The notes under the pieces were generated by a model. That model did no database searches. It was not told the origin of the DNA and saw nothing but the letters and a program-made list of their open reading frames with translations. The translations under genes were made by a program, and so were the position numbers. From Paenibacillus phytorum (GTDB lineage Bacteria > Bacillota > Bacilli > Paenibacillales > NBRC-103111), in the NCBI RefSeq assembly GCF_013141715.1, contig NZ_WHOA01000263.1:24261-88260 (forward strand): 64,000 nt of DNA, written 5' to 3'. The number at the start of each line of letters is the position of its first letter. Position 1 is the stretch's first letter. This document shows positions 38,736 through 47,873 of this stretch, in pieces.

Positions 38736-40262
38736 TCAGGGATTATCCCTCTTTGGTGGAGACTTCTTCATGTTCGGTGCTTGTCTGGTGTAGTTTTTGC
38801 TTAAGGGGCGACCAGGCATTTTCGCCCATGGAACTCGGATGAGAATATCTCTAAACTTTGGTAAAGCTAGAGGGGCAATAGGCGTTAGATAAGGGACTCC
38901 GAAAGAAAGGAGAGAGGCTAAATGAATCAAGATGGCCATGCATCCTGCCATGATCCCGAACAAGCCAAATGTACCAGCTAGCAGCATAAGGATGAATCGG
39001 ATTAATCGGGCAGCTATCCCCATGTTTAACGCTGGTGTAACGAAATTGGAGATGGCCGTGAAGGAAACGACAATGACCATAGCTGCCGAAACAAGACCAG
39101 CTTGCACAGCAGCTTGCCCCAGTACGAGTGCACCAACGATGGATATGGCGGAACCGATGACACGAGGCATTCGTATGCCAGCCTCCCGAAGAACCTCGAA
39201 CGTAATTTCCATCAAGAGAGCTTCCACAATAGCGGGGAAAGGGACGCCTTCCCGCTGTGCGGCCAGGCTGATCAGCAAAGTTGTCGGCAGCATCTCTTGA
39301 TGAAAGGTTGTGACGGCGATATAGCAGGATGGGAGCAGCATGGAAACAAAGAAAGAGATATAACGAATACAGCGGACGAAAGTAGCGATATCAAAGCGTT
39401 GATAGTAATCTTCACTCGATTGAAGAAATCTGAAAAAGGTTACTGGAGCAAGCAGAACGAAAGGAGTTCCATCGACGATAATGGCCACTTGTCCTTCCAG
39501 AAGGCCGGCTGCTACGGCATCTGGCCTCTCTGAGTTCATGATGGTAGGGAATGGGGTGTAGGTTCTATCTTCGATGAATCCTTCAATGTACCCGCTCTCA
39601 AGGATGCTGTCGACGTCTATCCTGTCTAGGCGACTCTTGACTTCTTGAACGACTTGATCTTCAGCAATTCCATCCAAATAGGTGATGACAACTTCAGTTT
39701 GCGTGTATCGACCTAATCGCAGGCTAATAAACCGAAGATCGGGGGATTTAATTTTCCTCCGCAGCAAGGAGGTATTCGTTCGCAAGTCTTCTGTAAAGCT
39801 TTCTTTTGGACCTCTTACGACGGTTTGTGTTTGAGGCTCCTCTATGGCACGCTTGTCCCACCCTGTTGTACCGGCGATTAATGCTTCATTGTAGCCGTCA
39901 GCCATAATGGCGGTGTTACCGTCCAAGAGAGCTGCTAAGAGGTCTACGCCCTCAATCGTAGCGGTCAAATGACTAATGGTTAAAGCTTGTCTCAATAAGT
40001 CATGAAAACAGATTTCTTGGTTCCAGTAAAACTCGGTTTCTTGAGAAGTTAGAAGGGGCTTGATAATATGATCATTAACCGCTTCCGATTTAACGAGACC
40101 CTCTATGTACACAAGAGCAATCGCATTGGTATCGGGAAAGATGCCGATATCCATACGGCGAATGATGACATCCGAACTTGTCCCAAGCTTTTTCAGGAGC
40201 AGTTCAATATTCTCTTGCAGGTCTGTTGAAAGCGGGAAAGGGATTGGCAGGGACGATTTCAT
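38736..40262 (-). CDS. GerAA-type germinant receptor subunit
   Basis: The 508-residue protein has an N-terminal cytoplasmic domain with SDVIIRRMDIGIFPDTNAIA and a central GWDKRAIEEPQTQTVVRGPK with ESFTEDLRTNTSLLRRKI. It then has 5-6 helices in the C-terminal half, including EREGVPFPAIVEALLMEI-type and LREAGIRMPRVIGSAISIVG segments. This is the GerA (PF03323) layout. GerAA proteins oligomerise into the receptor's channel-like core. It is the first gene of the operon and is divergent from the T-box-ilv transcript. Confidence 0.95.
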   Translation of the reverse strand: MKSSLPIPFPLSTDLQENIELLLKKLGTSSDVIIRRMDIGIFPDTNAIALVYIEGLVKSEAVNDHIIKPLLTSQETEFYWNQEICFHDLLRQALTISHLTATIEGVDLLAALLDGNTAIMADGYNEALIAGTTGWDKRAIEEPQTQTVVRGPKESFTEDLRTNTSLLRRKIKSPDLRFISLRLGRYTQTEVVITYLDGIAEDQVVQEVKSRLDRIDVDSILESGYIEGFIEDRTYTPFPTIMNSERPDAVAAGLLEGQVAIIVDGTPFVLLAPVTFFRFLQSSEDYYQRFDIATFVRCIRYISFFVSMLLPSCYIAVTTFHQEMLPTTLLISLAAQREGVPFPAIVEALLMEITFEVLREAGIRMPRVIGSAISIVGALVLGQAAVQAGLVSAAMVIVVSFTAISNFVTPALNMGIAARLIRFILMLLAGTFGLFGIMAGCMAILIHLASLLSFGVPYLTPIAPLALPKFRDILIRVPWAKMPGRPLSKNYTRQAPNMKKSPPKRDNP

Positions 40263-40333
40263 CAGCAGCCCCCTAATTTTCCTAGAATAGTATTATCTTC
40301 TCTCACCTGATTTTGTTTTATTCAGTTTGACTA

Positions 40334-40362
40334 TTGACTATTCTTCGGGGGATGCATATAAT
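40334..40362 (+). promoter_or_regulatory. Sigma-A promoter of the ilv-leu operon
   Basis: TTGACT (40334-40339), 17-bp spacer, TATAAT (40357-40362). A second TTGACT lies at 40327-40332. This promoter would start the RNA just before the T-box leader. Confidence 0.85.
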
Positions 40363-40384
40363 AATCTTTAACCATATTCTATAT

Positions 40385-40722
40385 GGTGATCTACACTAAC
40401 GAATCGGCTATGAAGAGGAAGAAGTAATAAGGGCACTTATGCGCAGAGAGCGTTGGACTTGCTGAAACCATCGCCTTAATCCCTTAAGTACGAAGTCACC
40501 TCGGAGCTGTTTTCCTGAAACTTGCGGCACGGCCGTAGGCAATAGGGGAAATCGGAAGAGCACACGTTATCGTGCTGAGGGTATTGTTCTTCATGAACAT
40601 ACCTGCTAAGGCTATGTGCTGTGAGGCGCGTAGCAAATTTGGGTGGTACCACGGAAGCTTGAACCCCTTTCGTCCCGTTTACACGTTACGTGCGTGTATG
40701 GGATGAATAGGGGTTTTTCTTA
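40385..40722 (+). promoter_or_regulatory. T-box leader upstream of ilvB
   Basis: The leader contains the T-box core GGGTGGTACCACGG (40641-40654) preceded by AAATTT. It also has a Stem I region with AAGTA on the 5' side of the specifier loop and the AG-bulge-like CAGAGAGCGTTGGAC. It ends in a large terminator (AACCCCTTTCGTCCCG with GGGATGAATAGGGGTT, then T). The facing strand of the specifier loop reads GTACGAAGTCACC; GTC at 40495-40497 (Val) followed by A is my best guess for the codon. Uncharged tRNA binding would allow ilv-leu transcription. Confidence 0.92.
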
Positions 40723-40778
40723 TTGTCTAAGAAAGCTCGATGATTCACATGAACTTACTTTTTGAGAGGAGGATCACA

Positions 40779-42524
40779 ATGAATGTTCAAACTGAACCAA
40801 AGAAGTCAAAAGAAGAATTAATTGAGAAGCTTATGAAGCCGGACCTGATTACAGGCTCCGAAATCCTGCTAAGAAGCTTATTGCTGGAGGGTGTGGACTG
40901 CGTCTTTGGATATCCGGGCGGCGCTGTTCTGTACATCTACGATGCTATGCATGGTTTTGATGATTTTAACCACTTATTGACTAGACATGAGCAAGGCGCC
41001 ATTCACGCAGCTGATGGATATGCACGTTCCACTGGTAAAGTTGGTGTATGTATCGCAACTTCCGGACCGGGGGCAACGAACCTCGTCACAGGAATTGCTA
41101 CAGCATATATGGATTCCGTTCCGTTAGTCGTCATTACAGGTAACGTTGCTACAAACTTCATTGGTACGGATGCTTTCCAAGAGGCTGATATTACGGGTAT
41201 TACGATGCCTATTACCAAACACAGCTACTTGGTTAGAGACGTGAACGATCTACCGCGCATCATTCATGAAGCGTTCCATATAGCGAACTCAGGTCGTAAA
41301 GGTCCGGTTCTTATTGACATTCCTAAGGATGTCTCCGCTCATAAAACGATATTTAAACCCGTAACAGATGTAAGTATCCGCGGTTATAACCCAACGGTGC
41401 AACCGAATAAACTGCAAGTGGATAAGCTGATCAAAGCTATCGAAGAAGCAGAACGTCCGGTCATTATTGCAGGCGGCGGTGTTGTATACGCAGACGCGTC
41501 CAAAGAATTAATCGAGTTTGTTAATAAAACACAGATTCCGGTTGCAACAACCTTGCTCGGATTAAGCGGCTTCCCAAGCGCGCATGAGCTATGGCTCGGA
41601 ATGCCAGGGATGCACGGGACGTTTACAGCGAACACAGCCATTCAGAATGCGGATCTCTTGATTTCTATCGGCTCCCGATTCGATGACCGCGTGACGATGA
41701 ATTTGAACGGTTTTGCTCCAAAAGTGAAGAAAATCGCTCACATTGACGTTGATCCTGCGGAAATTGGCAAGAACGTGAAGACCGATATCCCATGTGTTGG
41801 CGACGTGAAAGCTGTTCTGGAATATGCGAACACCAAAGCAAAGCCTGCGAAGAGCGGAGCGTGGATTGCTGAACTTCAGGAAAGCAAAGAGAAGTTCCCT
41901 CTGAAATATGGCCAAACCGAGACGGAATTGAAGCCACAATTCGTTATCGAGATGATTAGTGAGACGACGAAGGGCGAAGCGATCGTAACGACTGACGTTG
42001 GTCAACATCAAATGTGGGCTGCACAGTTCTATAAGTTCAAAAACCCACGCTCTCTTGTAACTTCCGGCGGACTTGGTACGATGGGCTTTGGCTTCCCTTC
42101 CGCGATCGGCGCACAAATGGGTAACCCGGATAAGCTGGTTGTTTCCATTAATGGCGACGGCGGCGTTCAAATGTGTGCGCAAGAACTTGCGATCTGCGCG
42201 ATTAACAACATTCCGGTGAAGGTTGTTATTATTAACAACCAAGTGCTGGGCATGGTTCGTCAATGGCAGGAGATCATTTATGATAACCGCTATAGCCATA
42301 TTGACTTGGCTGGCAGCCCTGATTTCGTGAAGCTGGCAGAAGCTTACGGCGTAAAAGGCTTGCGTGCCACGACGAAAGAAGAAGCAAGAAGAGCATGGCA
42401 GGAAGCACTCGATACACCGGGTCCTGTCGTTATTGATTTCGTCGTACCAAAAGGAGAGAATGTGTTCCCAATGGTTAAAGCAGGCGATACAATTAGTGAC
42501 ATGTTAATGGGGGATTCGGAATAA
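40779..42524 (+). CDS. ilvB: Acetolactate synthase large subunit
   Basis: Start ATG 40779 has AGAGGAGGA 6 bp upstream. The 581-residue enzyme shows the thiamin-PP fold: GVDCVFGYPGGAVLYIYD and the catalytic Glu in TRHEQGAIHAADGYAR. It also has the PYR-domain QEADITGITMPITKHSYLV and the metal/TPP site INGDGGVQMCAQELAICAIN with IINNQ. It makes acetolactate or acetohydroxybutyrate for valine, leucine and isoleucine. It is the first gene behind the T-box; ilvN overlaps its stop codon by one base. Confidence 0.97.
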   Translation: MNVQTEPKKSKEELIEKLMKPDLITGSEILLRSLLLEGVDCVFGYPGGAVLYIYDAMHGFDDFNHLLTRHEQGAIHAADGYARSTGKVGVCIATSGPGATNLVTGIATAYMDSVPLVVITGNVATNFIGTDAFQEADITGITMPITKHSYLVRDVNDLPRIIHEAFHIANSGRKGPVLIDIPKDVSAHKTIFKPVTDVSIRGYNPTVQPNKLQVDKLIKAIEEAERPVIIAGGGVVYADASKELIEFVNKTQIPVATTLLGLSGFPSAHELWLGMPGMHGTFTANTAIQNADLLISIGSRFDDRVTMNLNGFAPKVKKIAHIDVDPAEIGKNVKTDIPCVGDVKAVLEYANTKAKPAKSGAWIAELQESKEKFPLKYGQTETELKPQFVIEMISETTKGEAIVTTDVGQHQMWAAQFYKFKNPRSLVTSGGLGTMGFGFPSAIGAQMGNPDKLVVSINGDGGVQMCAQELAICAINNIPVKVVIINNQVLGMVRQWQEIIYDNRYSHIDLAGSPDFVKLAEAYGVKGLRATTKEEARRAWQEALDTPGPVVIDFVVPKGENVFPMVKAGDTISDMLMGDSE

Positions 42525-43012
42525 TGACAACTAAACATACAGTTTCCGTACTCGTAAACAATCAGCCTGGTGTCCTGCAGCGTGTATCCGGTTTGTTCGG
42601 ACGCAGAGGCTTCAATATTGAAAGCATCACCGTAGGGGAGTCCGAAGAACTCGGACTTTCCCGAATGGTTATCGTCACCACAGGAGACGACAACACACTT
42701 GAGCAAATTTCCAAGCAATTGTACAAGCTGATTGATGTCATTAAAGTCATCGACCTAAGCTCGAACCCAATGGTTGCCAGAGAACTTGCACTCATTAAAG
42801 TAAATGCAGAACCGATTATGCGTCCGGAAATACTTGGTATTGTAGAGACGTTCCGCGCAGCGGTTGTAGATATTGGGCCAGCCTCAATTATCGTGCAAGT
42901 TGTAGGAGATTCAGATAAAATAGATGCTATGGTCGAATTACTTCGTCCTTATGGCATCCGTGAGCTTTCCCGCACGGGAGTCACAGCGATGATTCGCGGT
43001 TCAGTTAAATAA
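42524..43012 (+). CDS. ilvN: Acetolactate synthase small regulatory subunit
   Basis: The 162-residue protein begins with an ACT domain (HTVSVLVNNQPGVLQRVSGL, FGRRGFNIESITVG) that binds valine for feedback inhibition. The C-terminal ALS_ss_C domain reads ELALIKVNAEPIMRPEILGI and ends TGVTAMIRG. Its ATG overlaps the ilvB stop codon (TAATG), implying coupled translation. Length and motifs are standard for IlvN/IlvH. Confidence 0.97.
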   Translation: MTTKHTVSVLVNNQPGVLQRVSGLFGRRGFNIESITVGESEELGLSRMVIVTTGDDNTLEQISKQLYKLIDVIKVIDLSSNPMVARELALIKVNAEPIMRPEILGIVETFRAAVVDIGPASIIVQVVGDSDKIDAMVELLRPYGIRELSRTGVTAMIRGSVK

Positions 43013-43046
43013 GTAATTAGGCAGTTTAGGTAAAGAGGTAAAGCCT

Positions 43047-43160
43047 CCTTGAGTGGGGCTTTCAGTGGTGTACTCTTTAGCGCTTTAAAAGGATGATCGT
43101 TGATGATGTCAGCGCTCGCTTATGCTTCAGAGGGTAAATCGTTGAAACACCCACTCAAGG
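43047..43160 (+). other. Structured ilvN-ilvC intergenic region
   Basis: CCTTGAGTGGG (43047-43057) and its exact complement CCCACTCAAGG (43150-43160) enclose ~90 nt that include two AGCGCT dyads. There is no ORF and no T-box core. It would fold as a closed RNA domain inside the operon transcript. Confidence 0.6.
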
Positions 43161-43205
43161 GGTAGACAATTACGGATTCATCATATCAAAGGAGGATTTA
43201 TTCGA

Positions 43206-44198
43206 ATGGCAGTTACTACTTATTATGAAAAAGATGCAGACTTAGCGGTACTTAAAGGTAAAACGATTGCAGTTGTTGGTTATGGTTCCCAAGGGCACGC
43301 ACAAGCACAAAACTTGCGTGACAGCGGATTGAACGTTATTATCGGACTACGTGAAGGTCGTTCATGGAATTCTGCAAAAAATGATGGTTTCGAAGTTGTA
43401 TCCGTTGAAGAAGCAGCAAGACGCGCTGACGTGATCCAAATTTTGATGCCGGATGAAACACAAGCTCGCGTTTACCGTGAGTCCATTCAACCGAACATGA
43501 AAAAAGGCGCAGCAATCATGTTCTCCCATGGTTTCAACATCCATTTCGGACAAATCGTAGCTCCTGAAGGTACAGATGTATTCTTAGTAGCTCCTAAATC
43601 CCCAGGCCACATGGTACGTCGTACTTATGTTGAAGGCTTTGGCGTTCCTGGCTTGATCGCAATCGAGAAAGACGCTACTGGCAACGCAAAAGCAATCGGT
43701 CTTGCTTATGCAAAAGGTATCGGCTGTACACGTGCAGGCGTTATCGAAACTTCTTTCCGTGAAGAAACAGAAACTGATTTGTTCGGTGAGCAAGCTGTTC
43801 TTTGTGGCGGTGCTTCTGAACTGGTTAAAGCAGGTTTCGAAACATTGGTTGAAGCTGGTTATGCACCTGAAATGGCTTACTTCGAGTGTCTACACGAGCT
43901 GAAATTGATCGTTGATATGATGTATGAAGGTGGACTTGCTTCCATGCGCAGCTCCATCTCCAACACAGCTGAATACGGTGACTATGTAACTGGACCACGT
44001 ATTATCACAGCTGAAACGAAAAAAGCAATGAAAGCTGTTCTTACTGATATTCAACAAGGTAAATTCGCTCGCGACTTCATCTTGGAAAACCAATCCAACT
44101 TTGCTTTCATGAACGCAACTCGTCGCAATGAAGCAGAGCACCCAATCGAAGTGGTTGGTAAAGAACTTCGTGAAATGATGCACTGGATCAAAAAGTAA
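43206..44198 (+). CDS. ilvC: Ketol-acid reductoisomerase (NADP+), class I
   Basis: The 330-residue enzyme has the N-terminal dinucleotide site IAVVGYGSQGHAQAQNLRDS and the NADPH phosphate loop GLREGRSWNSA. The knotted C-terminal domain contains DLFGEQAVLCGGASELVKAG, FECLHELKLIVDMMYEGG and EYGDYVTGPRII, with the Mg-binding Asp/Glu residues. It converts acetolactate to dihydroxyvalerate. The start follows AAAGGAGGA. It is separated from ilvN by 193 bp of structured sequence, unusual for a tight operon. Confidence 0.97.
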   Translation: MAVTTYYEKDADLAVLKGKTIAVVGYGSQGHAQAQNLRDSGLNVIIGLREGRSWNSAKNDGFEVVSVEEAARRADVIQILMPDETQARVYRESIQPNMKKGAAIMFSHGFNIHFGQIVAPEGTDVFLVAPKSPGHMVRRTYVEGFGVPGLIAIEKDATGNAKAIGLAYAKGIGCTRAGVIETSFREETETDLFGEQAVLCGGASELVKAGFETLVEAGYAPEMAYFECLHELKLIVDMMYEGGLASMRSSISNTAEYGDYVTGPRIITAETKKAMKAVLTDIQQGKFARDFILENQSNFAFMNATRRNEAEHPIEVVGKELREMMHWIKK

Positions 44199-44228
44199 TC
44201 ATAAGTACTAATTTATAGCTGTACCTTC

Positions 44229-44270
44229 CACAGGGAGTGATTGAGGAGAATTTCCCAATCACTCCCTGTG
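44229..44270 (+). other. Perfect 15-bp stem after ilvC
   Basis: CACAGGGAGTGATTG (44229-44243) and CAATCACTCCCTGTG (44256-44270) form a perfect stem with a 12-nt loop. No T-run follows, so it is a weak terminator at best; it may protect the upstream RNA end. Confidence 0.7.
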
Positions 44271-44510
44271 AATACTATAAAGACGAGTAAAAATTTGCGA
44301 GTGTGCCTTTTAATTCTTCGAAGGACTACCCAGTGGAGGGCTCAGTGTTTGCTGGAGAAGCGTAGCGTTCGCCTTTGAAAACGTGTCCCAACCTTTGGTT
44401 TAAGTGGATGAGGGGACGTATTTTCAAGAAGTGATCGGAAGCAAATGCTGAAGACCGGAACGGTCATGGTTTTCAACTTCGATGGTTAATAGAACAATCG
44501 AAATCTTTTA
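44271..44510 (+). other. ilvC-leuA intergenic leader-like region
   Basis: This 240-bp stretch has no ORF or T-box core. It contains GGAGAAGCGTAGCGTTCGCC (44356-44375) and an imperfect hairpin TTGAAAACGTGTCCC (44376-44390) with GGGGACGTATTTTCAA (44412-44427). It may be a dispersed repeat or an RNA control element for leuA. Confidence 0.5.
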
Positions 44511-44519
44511 GGAGGTGAC

Positions 44520-46070
44520 ATGGTGCGCAAAATCTACATCTTTGATACAACGCTTAGAGACGGAGAGCAATCGCCAGGTGTGAACCTGAACACGCAGGAG
44601 AAAGTCGAGATCGCGCTGCAGCTAGAGAAGCTTGGCGTTGATCGTATGGAGGCTGGTTTCCCAGCCGCATCGCCAGGTGATTTGGCTGGTGTGAATGCCG
44701 TTGCGAGAGCCGTCAGGAATGCCTCTGTTATCGGTTTGTCCCGCTCGAAGGAGAGTGACATCGAGGCCGTCCGTGAAGCGCTACAGGGCGCTCAGGACCC
44801 GTGTATTCACTTATTCCTAGCGACGTCTCCTATTCATCGCCAGCATAAGCTGAAGATGGAGAAACACCAAGTGCTGGAAACAGCCGAAGCAGCGATTAAA
44901 TATGCGAAAAAGTATTTCAGCAAAATCGAGTTTTCACTCGAAGATGCAGGGCGCACTGAGCTGGATTTCATCGCAGAAGTAACAGCAATGGCTATTCGTG
45001 CTGGCGCTTCCGTCGTGAATATTCCAGATACAGTCGGATTTATGACACCGTACGACTATGGCAATATTTTCAAAATGCTGAAGGAGACCGTGCCAGGCAT
45101 TGAGAAGATTCAGCTGAGCGCGCACTGCCATGACGACCTCGGAATGGCTACGGCTAACGCGCTAGCGGCGGTGTTGAACGGTGCCGATCAAATCGAAGGC
45201 ACCATCAACGGCATCGGCGAGCGAGCGGGCAACACCTCGATCGAGGAAGTTGTGATGGCGCTCGAGACGCGCCAGGATTTCTACCAAGCGAAAACTTCGC
45301 TTGTGCTGAAAGAAATCTATCGCACCAGCCGTTTGGTCAGCAAGCTGACCGGTATGGTGGTGCCAGGCAATAAGGCGATCGTCGGCGCTAACGCGTTCGC
45401 CCATGAGTCCGGCATCCATCAGGATGGGATGCTCAAAGAGAAAACGACTTACGAGATTATTTCCCCTGAGACCATCGGGGTCAAGGAAAGTAAGCTCGTG
45501 ATGGGTAAACACTCAGGACGCCATGCGTTCCGTGAGAAGCTAATTGATCTTGGGTATGATCTTGGTGACGAGCAAGTGAATACGGCTTTCGCTAAGTTCA
45601 AAGACTTGGCAGATCGCAAGAAGCAAGTTGAAGACGAAGATATTCGCGCATTGATCGAAGAGAAACTGATCGAGACGCCGGAAATTTTCGCGCTTGGCAC
45701 GCTTCAGGTTGCTTATGGCAACCAGATGACACCAACGGCAACCGTGCATGTTCGCTTCCAGGACGGCACCGAAGTGGCGGAAAGCGCAGTCGGTAACGGC
45801 TCGGTTGATGCGATCTATAATGCGATTGATAAAGCAACGAAGGAAGACGTCGAACTTGACGACTACTCCATCAAATCCGTGTCCCACGGCAAAGATGCAT
45901 TAGGCGAAGTTCATGTAGTTCTTAAGCAGAATGATGTATCCTTTCAAGGTCGCGGTATTTCAACGGATATTCTGGAAGCAAGCGCCAAAGCGTATTTGGA
46001 CGCTGTGAACAGGCTCATTGAAAAACGCAAAACTCCGACAAGCAACAGAAGCAACGTTACGTTGATTTAA
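44520..46070 (+). CDS. leuA: 2-isopropylmalate synthase
   Basis: AGGAGGTGAC sits just upstream; either ATG 44520 or GTG 44523 (better spacing) starts the protein. The 516-residue enzyme has the HMGL-like TIM barrel: IFDTTLRDGEQSPGVNLN, EDAGRTELDF, AHCHDDLGMATANALAAVLN and NGIGERAGNTSIEEVVMAL, with the metal-binding HxH. The LeuA allosteric domain from about residue 385 has LGTLQVAYGNQMTPTATV. It condenses acetyl-CoA with 2-ketoisovalerate and is leucine-inhibited. It is the last gene before a terminator; leuB lies 9 kb away. Confidence 0.97.
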   Translation: MVRKIYIFDTTLRDGEQSPGVNLNTQEKVEIALQLEKLGVDRMEAGFPAASPGDLAGVNAVARAVRNASVIGLSRSKESDIEAVREALQGAQDPCIHLFLATSPIHRQHKLKMEKHQVLETAEAAIKYAKKYFSKIEFSLEDAGRTELDFIAEVTAMAIRAGASVVNIPDTVGFMTPYDYGNIFKMLKETVPGIEKIQLSAHCHDDLGMATANALAAVLNGADQIEGTINGIGERAGNTSIEEVVMALETRQDFYQAKTSLVLKEIYRTSRLVSKLTGMVVPGNKAIVGANAFAHESGIHQDGMLKEKTTYEIISPETIGVKESKLVMGKHSGRHAFREKLIDLGYDLGDEQVNTAFAKFKDLADRKKQVEDEDIRALIEEKLIETPEIFALGTLQVAYGNQMTPTATVHVRFQDGTEVAESAVGNGSVDAIYNAIDKATKEDVELDDYSIKSVSHGKDALGEVHVVLKQNDVSFQGRGISTDILEASAKAYLDAVNRLIEKRKTPTSNRSNVTLI

Positions 46071-46097
46071 TAACCTTGAGTCCACGGCACCACCCAG

Positions 46098-46139
46098 ATA
46101 AGCACCTCACCTCCAAGCATAACGAGGAGGGGTGCTTTC
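46098..46139 (+). terminator. Terminator after leuA
   Basis: AAGCACCTCACCTCC pairs with GAGGAGGGGTGCTT and a short T tract follows. Ends the ilv-leuA operon. Confidence 0.85.
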
Positions 46140-46154
46140 TACAAATGCGAAAGG

Positions 46155-47363
46155 ATGCGTCCATTTATGAAATATCGATTTTCTAAGTCGCTGGAAGGTT
46201 TCTCATCCTCGGCGGTAAGAGAAATTCTCAAGCTGACACAAGGCAGTTCGATTATTTCTTTTGCCGGCGGATTGCCTGCTGAAGAGTTTTTTCCTTTGGA
46301 CGCGGTTGCTGATGCGTTTCAAAGAGTGATTGGCGGCGGGAAGTCAGCGCTGCAATATGGTTTGACTGAGGGCTACAAGCCACTTCGTGAATCCTTATGC
46401 AAGCGGATGGCTGCTAAGAATATGCAAGTAACACCTGACGAGATGCTGCTGACGACGGGTTCTCAGCAAGCGATTGATCTTATGACGCGTGTTTACATTG
46501 ATGAAGGCGATGTCATTCTTGTTGAAAGCCCGACGTATTTGGCGGCGATTCAAGTGTTTCAAGCCAAAGGCGCTAAGATTTATTCGGTTGATAGCGATAA
46601 AGACGGTATGATTCTTGAAGATCTATCGGCCAAAATTGCGAAGCACAATCCGAAGATGGTTTATGTCATTCCGACCTTCTCCAACCCGGCAGGCCGTGCA
46701 TGGAGCTTGGAACGCCGTCAAGGCTTATTGGATATTTGCCGCGGCGCGGAAGTCCTTATTCTGGAAGATGATCCGTATGGGGAAATTCAGTTTGACGAAA
46801 GCGAAACCTATCCAACGATCTTCTCACTGGGTGGCAAAGCTGAAGGAGGGAATGTTGTTTACACCAGCACATTCTCCAAAACCGTCGCTCCTGCCTTCCG
46901 AACAGGATGGGTAATGGGCGACGAAACCATTATTCGCCAAATTGCTCGTTTTAAGCAATCTGCGGATCTGCACTCCAGCACGATTGATCAGCAAACGCTG
47001 TATCATTTGCTTGAGCACTTTGATCTCGACGAACATATCTCCTTAATTCGTGAGCAATATCTGGATCGGATGAAATTCATGTCAGGCCTATTGAAAGATT
47101 TAAACTGGCCTGGACTGAAGTGGGAAGAACCGAAGGGCGGCATGTTCATCTGGGTGGAGCTTCCAGCGCATATTCGTGCAGAAGATCTGCTGAAAATCGC
47201 GGTAAAAGAAGGCGTCGCGTTTGTTCCAGGATCCACATTTTACGCCGAAAATCCACAATACAACACGATGCGCCTGAATTACACGCATACGGATCGTGCG
47301 AACACGATACTCGGTATGCAGAAATTAGCTAAGGCTATGGAATCATATCTACAAAATGCATAG
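46155..47363 (+). CDS. PLP-dependent class I/II aminotransferase (LysN/2-aminoadipate type)
   Basis: The 402-residue enzyme has the fold-type I layout: SFAGGLPAEEFFPLDAV, ALQYGLTEGYKPLRESL, LLTTGSQQAIDLMTRVYIDE, PTFSNPAGRAWSLERRQGLL, and the PLP lysine in YTSTFSKTVAPAFRTGWVMG. It resembles stand-alone MocR-type domains annotated as 2-aminoadipate or branched/aromatic aminotransferases. Its place right after leuA suggests it could aminate 2-ketoisocaproate or a related keto acid, but this is inference. The start is ATG 46155 or ATG 46167. Confidence 0.9.
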   Translation: MRPFMKYRFSKSLEGFSSSAVREILKLTQGSSIISFAGGLPAEEFFPLDAVADAFQRVIGGGKSALQYGLTEGYKPLRESLCKRMAAKNMQVTPDEMLLTTGSQQAIDLMTRVYIDEGDVILVESPTYLAAIQVFQAKGAKIYSVDSDKDGMILEDLSAKIAKHNPKMVYVIPTFSNPAGRAWSLERRQGLLDICRGAEVLILEDDPYGEIQFDESETYPTIFSLGGKAEGGNVVYTSTFSKTVAPAFRTGWVMGDETIIRQIARFKQSADLHSSTIDQQTLYHLLEHFDLDEHISLIREQYLDRMKFMSGLLKDLNWPGLKWEEPKGGMFIWVELPAHIRAEDLLKIAVKEGVAFVPGSTFYAENPQYNTMRLNYTHTDRANTILGMQKLAKAMESYLQNA

Positions 47364-47370
47364 AAGATAG

Positions 47371-47428
47371 CGCACCCTCATGCCAATTGGTCGTCCAAGA
47401 CCATCAGCATGAGGGTGCTTTTTTTTGG
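47371..47428 (+). terminator. Terminator after the aminotransferase
   Basis: GCACCCTCATGC (47372-47383) and GCATGAGGGTGC (47407-47418) with eight T. Confidence 0.92.
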
Positions 47429-47483
47429 GGTTTGGCGGCTTATTGACATGGAATATATTTCAAATTATGATAAAAGGAGGACA

Positions 47484-47774
47484 ATGGAAAGGATTGGTGA
47501 CTTCATGTTGATACAGATTTCCAATTATTTGTTCATGGGTTCTTTATTATTGCTTATTGTAACTTGTATTGCAAAAGGTGCATTGAGCCAAGGATTTACT
47601 AGTGTAACTGGTTTAGGCGGCAATAGCGGATCAGTCACAGATTTGAATATGGAACATGATCAAAAGAAACAATTTCAATTTCAAGATTCATTGATTGGTA
47701 GGATCGTAAAGTCTTATTTCTTTTGGATTTCAGTTTCTGGTATTATCATTTCCATAGTTATCTCAAAGCTCTAA
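47484..47774 (+). CDS. Small two-helix membrane protein (DUF3899-like)
   Basis: AAAAGGAGG lies just before ATG 47484; ATG 47505 is also possible. The product (about 96 residues) has two membrane helices, roughly ISNYLFMGSLLLLIVTCIAK and SYFFWISVSGIIISIVISKL, joined by a Gly/Ser-rich then polar loop of ~45 residues. This layout resembles DUF3899 proteins of Bacillales. I cannot give a function. A terminator follows the stop codon, and the gene is isolated between two terminators. Confidence 0.65.
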   Translation: MERIGDFMLIQISNYLFMGSLLLLIVTCIAKGALSQGFTSVTGLGGNSGSVTDLNMEHDQKKQFQFQDSLIGRIVKSYFFWISVSGIIISIVISKL

Positions 47775-47782
47775 GAGTATAA

Positions 47783-47826
47783 AAAAAGCCGCCAAGTCAG
47801 TGAATTACTGGCAATGGCGGCTTTTT
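47783..47826 (+). terminator. Terminator
   Basis: AAAAAGCCGCCA pairs with TGGCGGCTTTTT across a 20-nt loop. Confidence 0.88.
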
Positions 47827-47873
47827 GCTCAAAATGATCGAAGAAATTGTCTGTTGTTGAAGGAGGCTTTTCT

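Noticed and set aside
44199..44519. T-box or leucine riboswitch before leuA
   Set aside because: No GGGTGGTACC core or terminator/antiterminator pair was found; the T-box before ilvB probably serves the whole operon.
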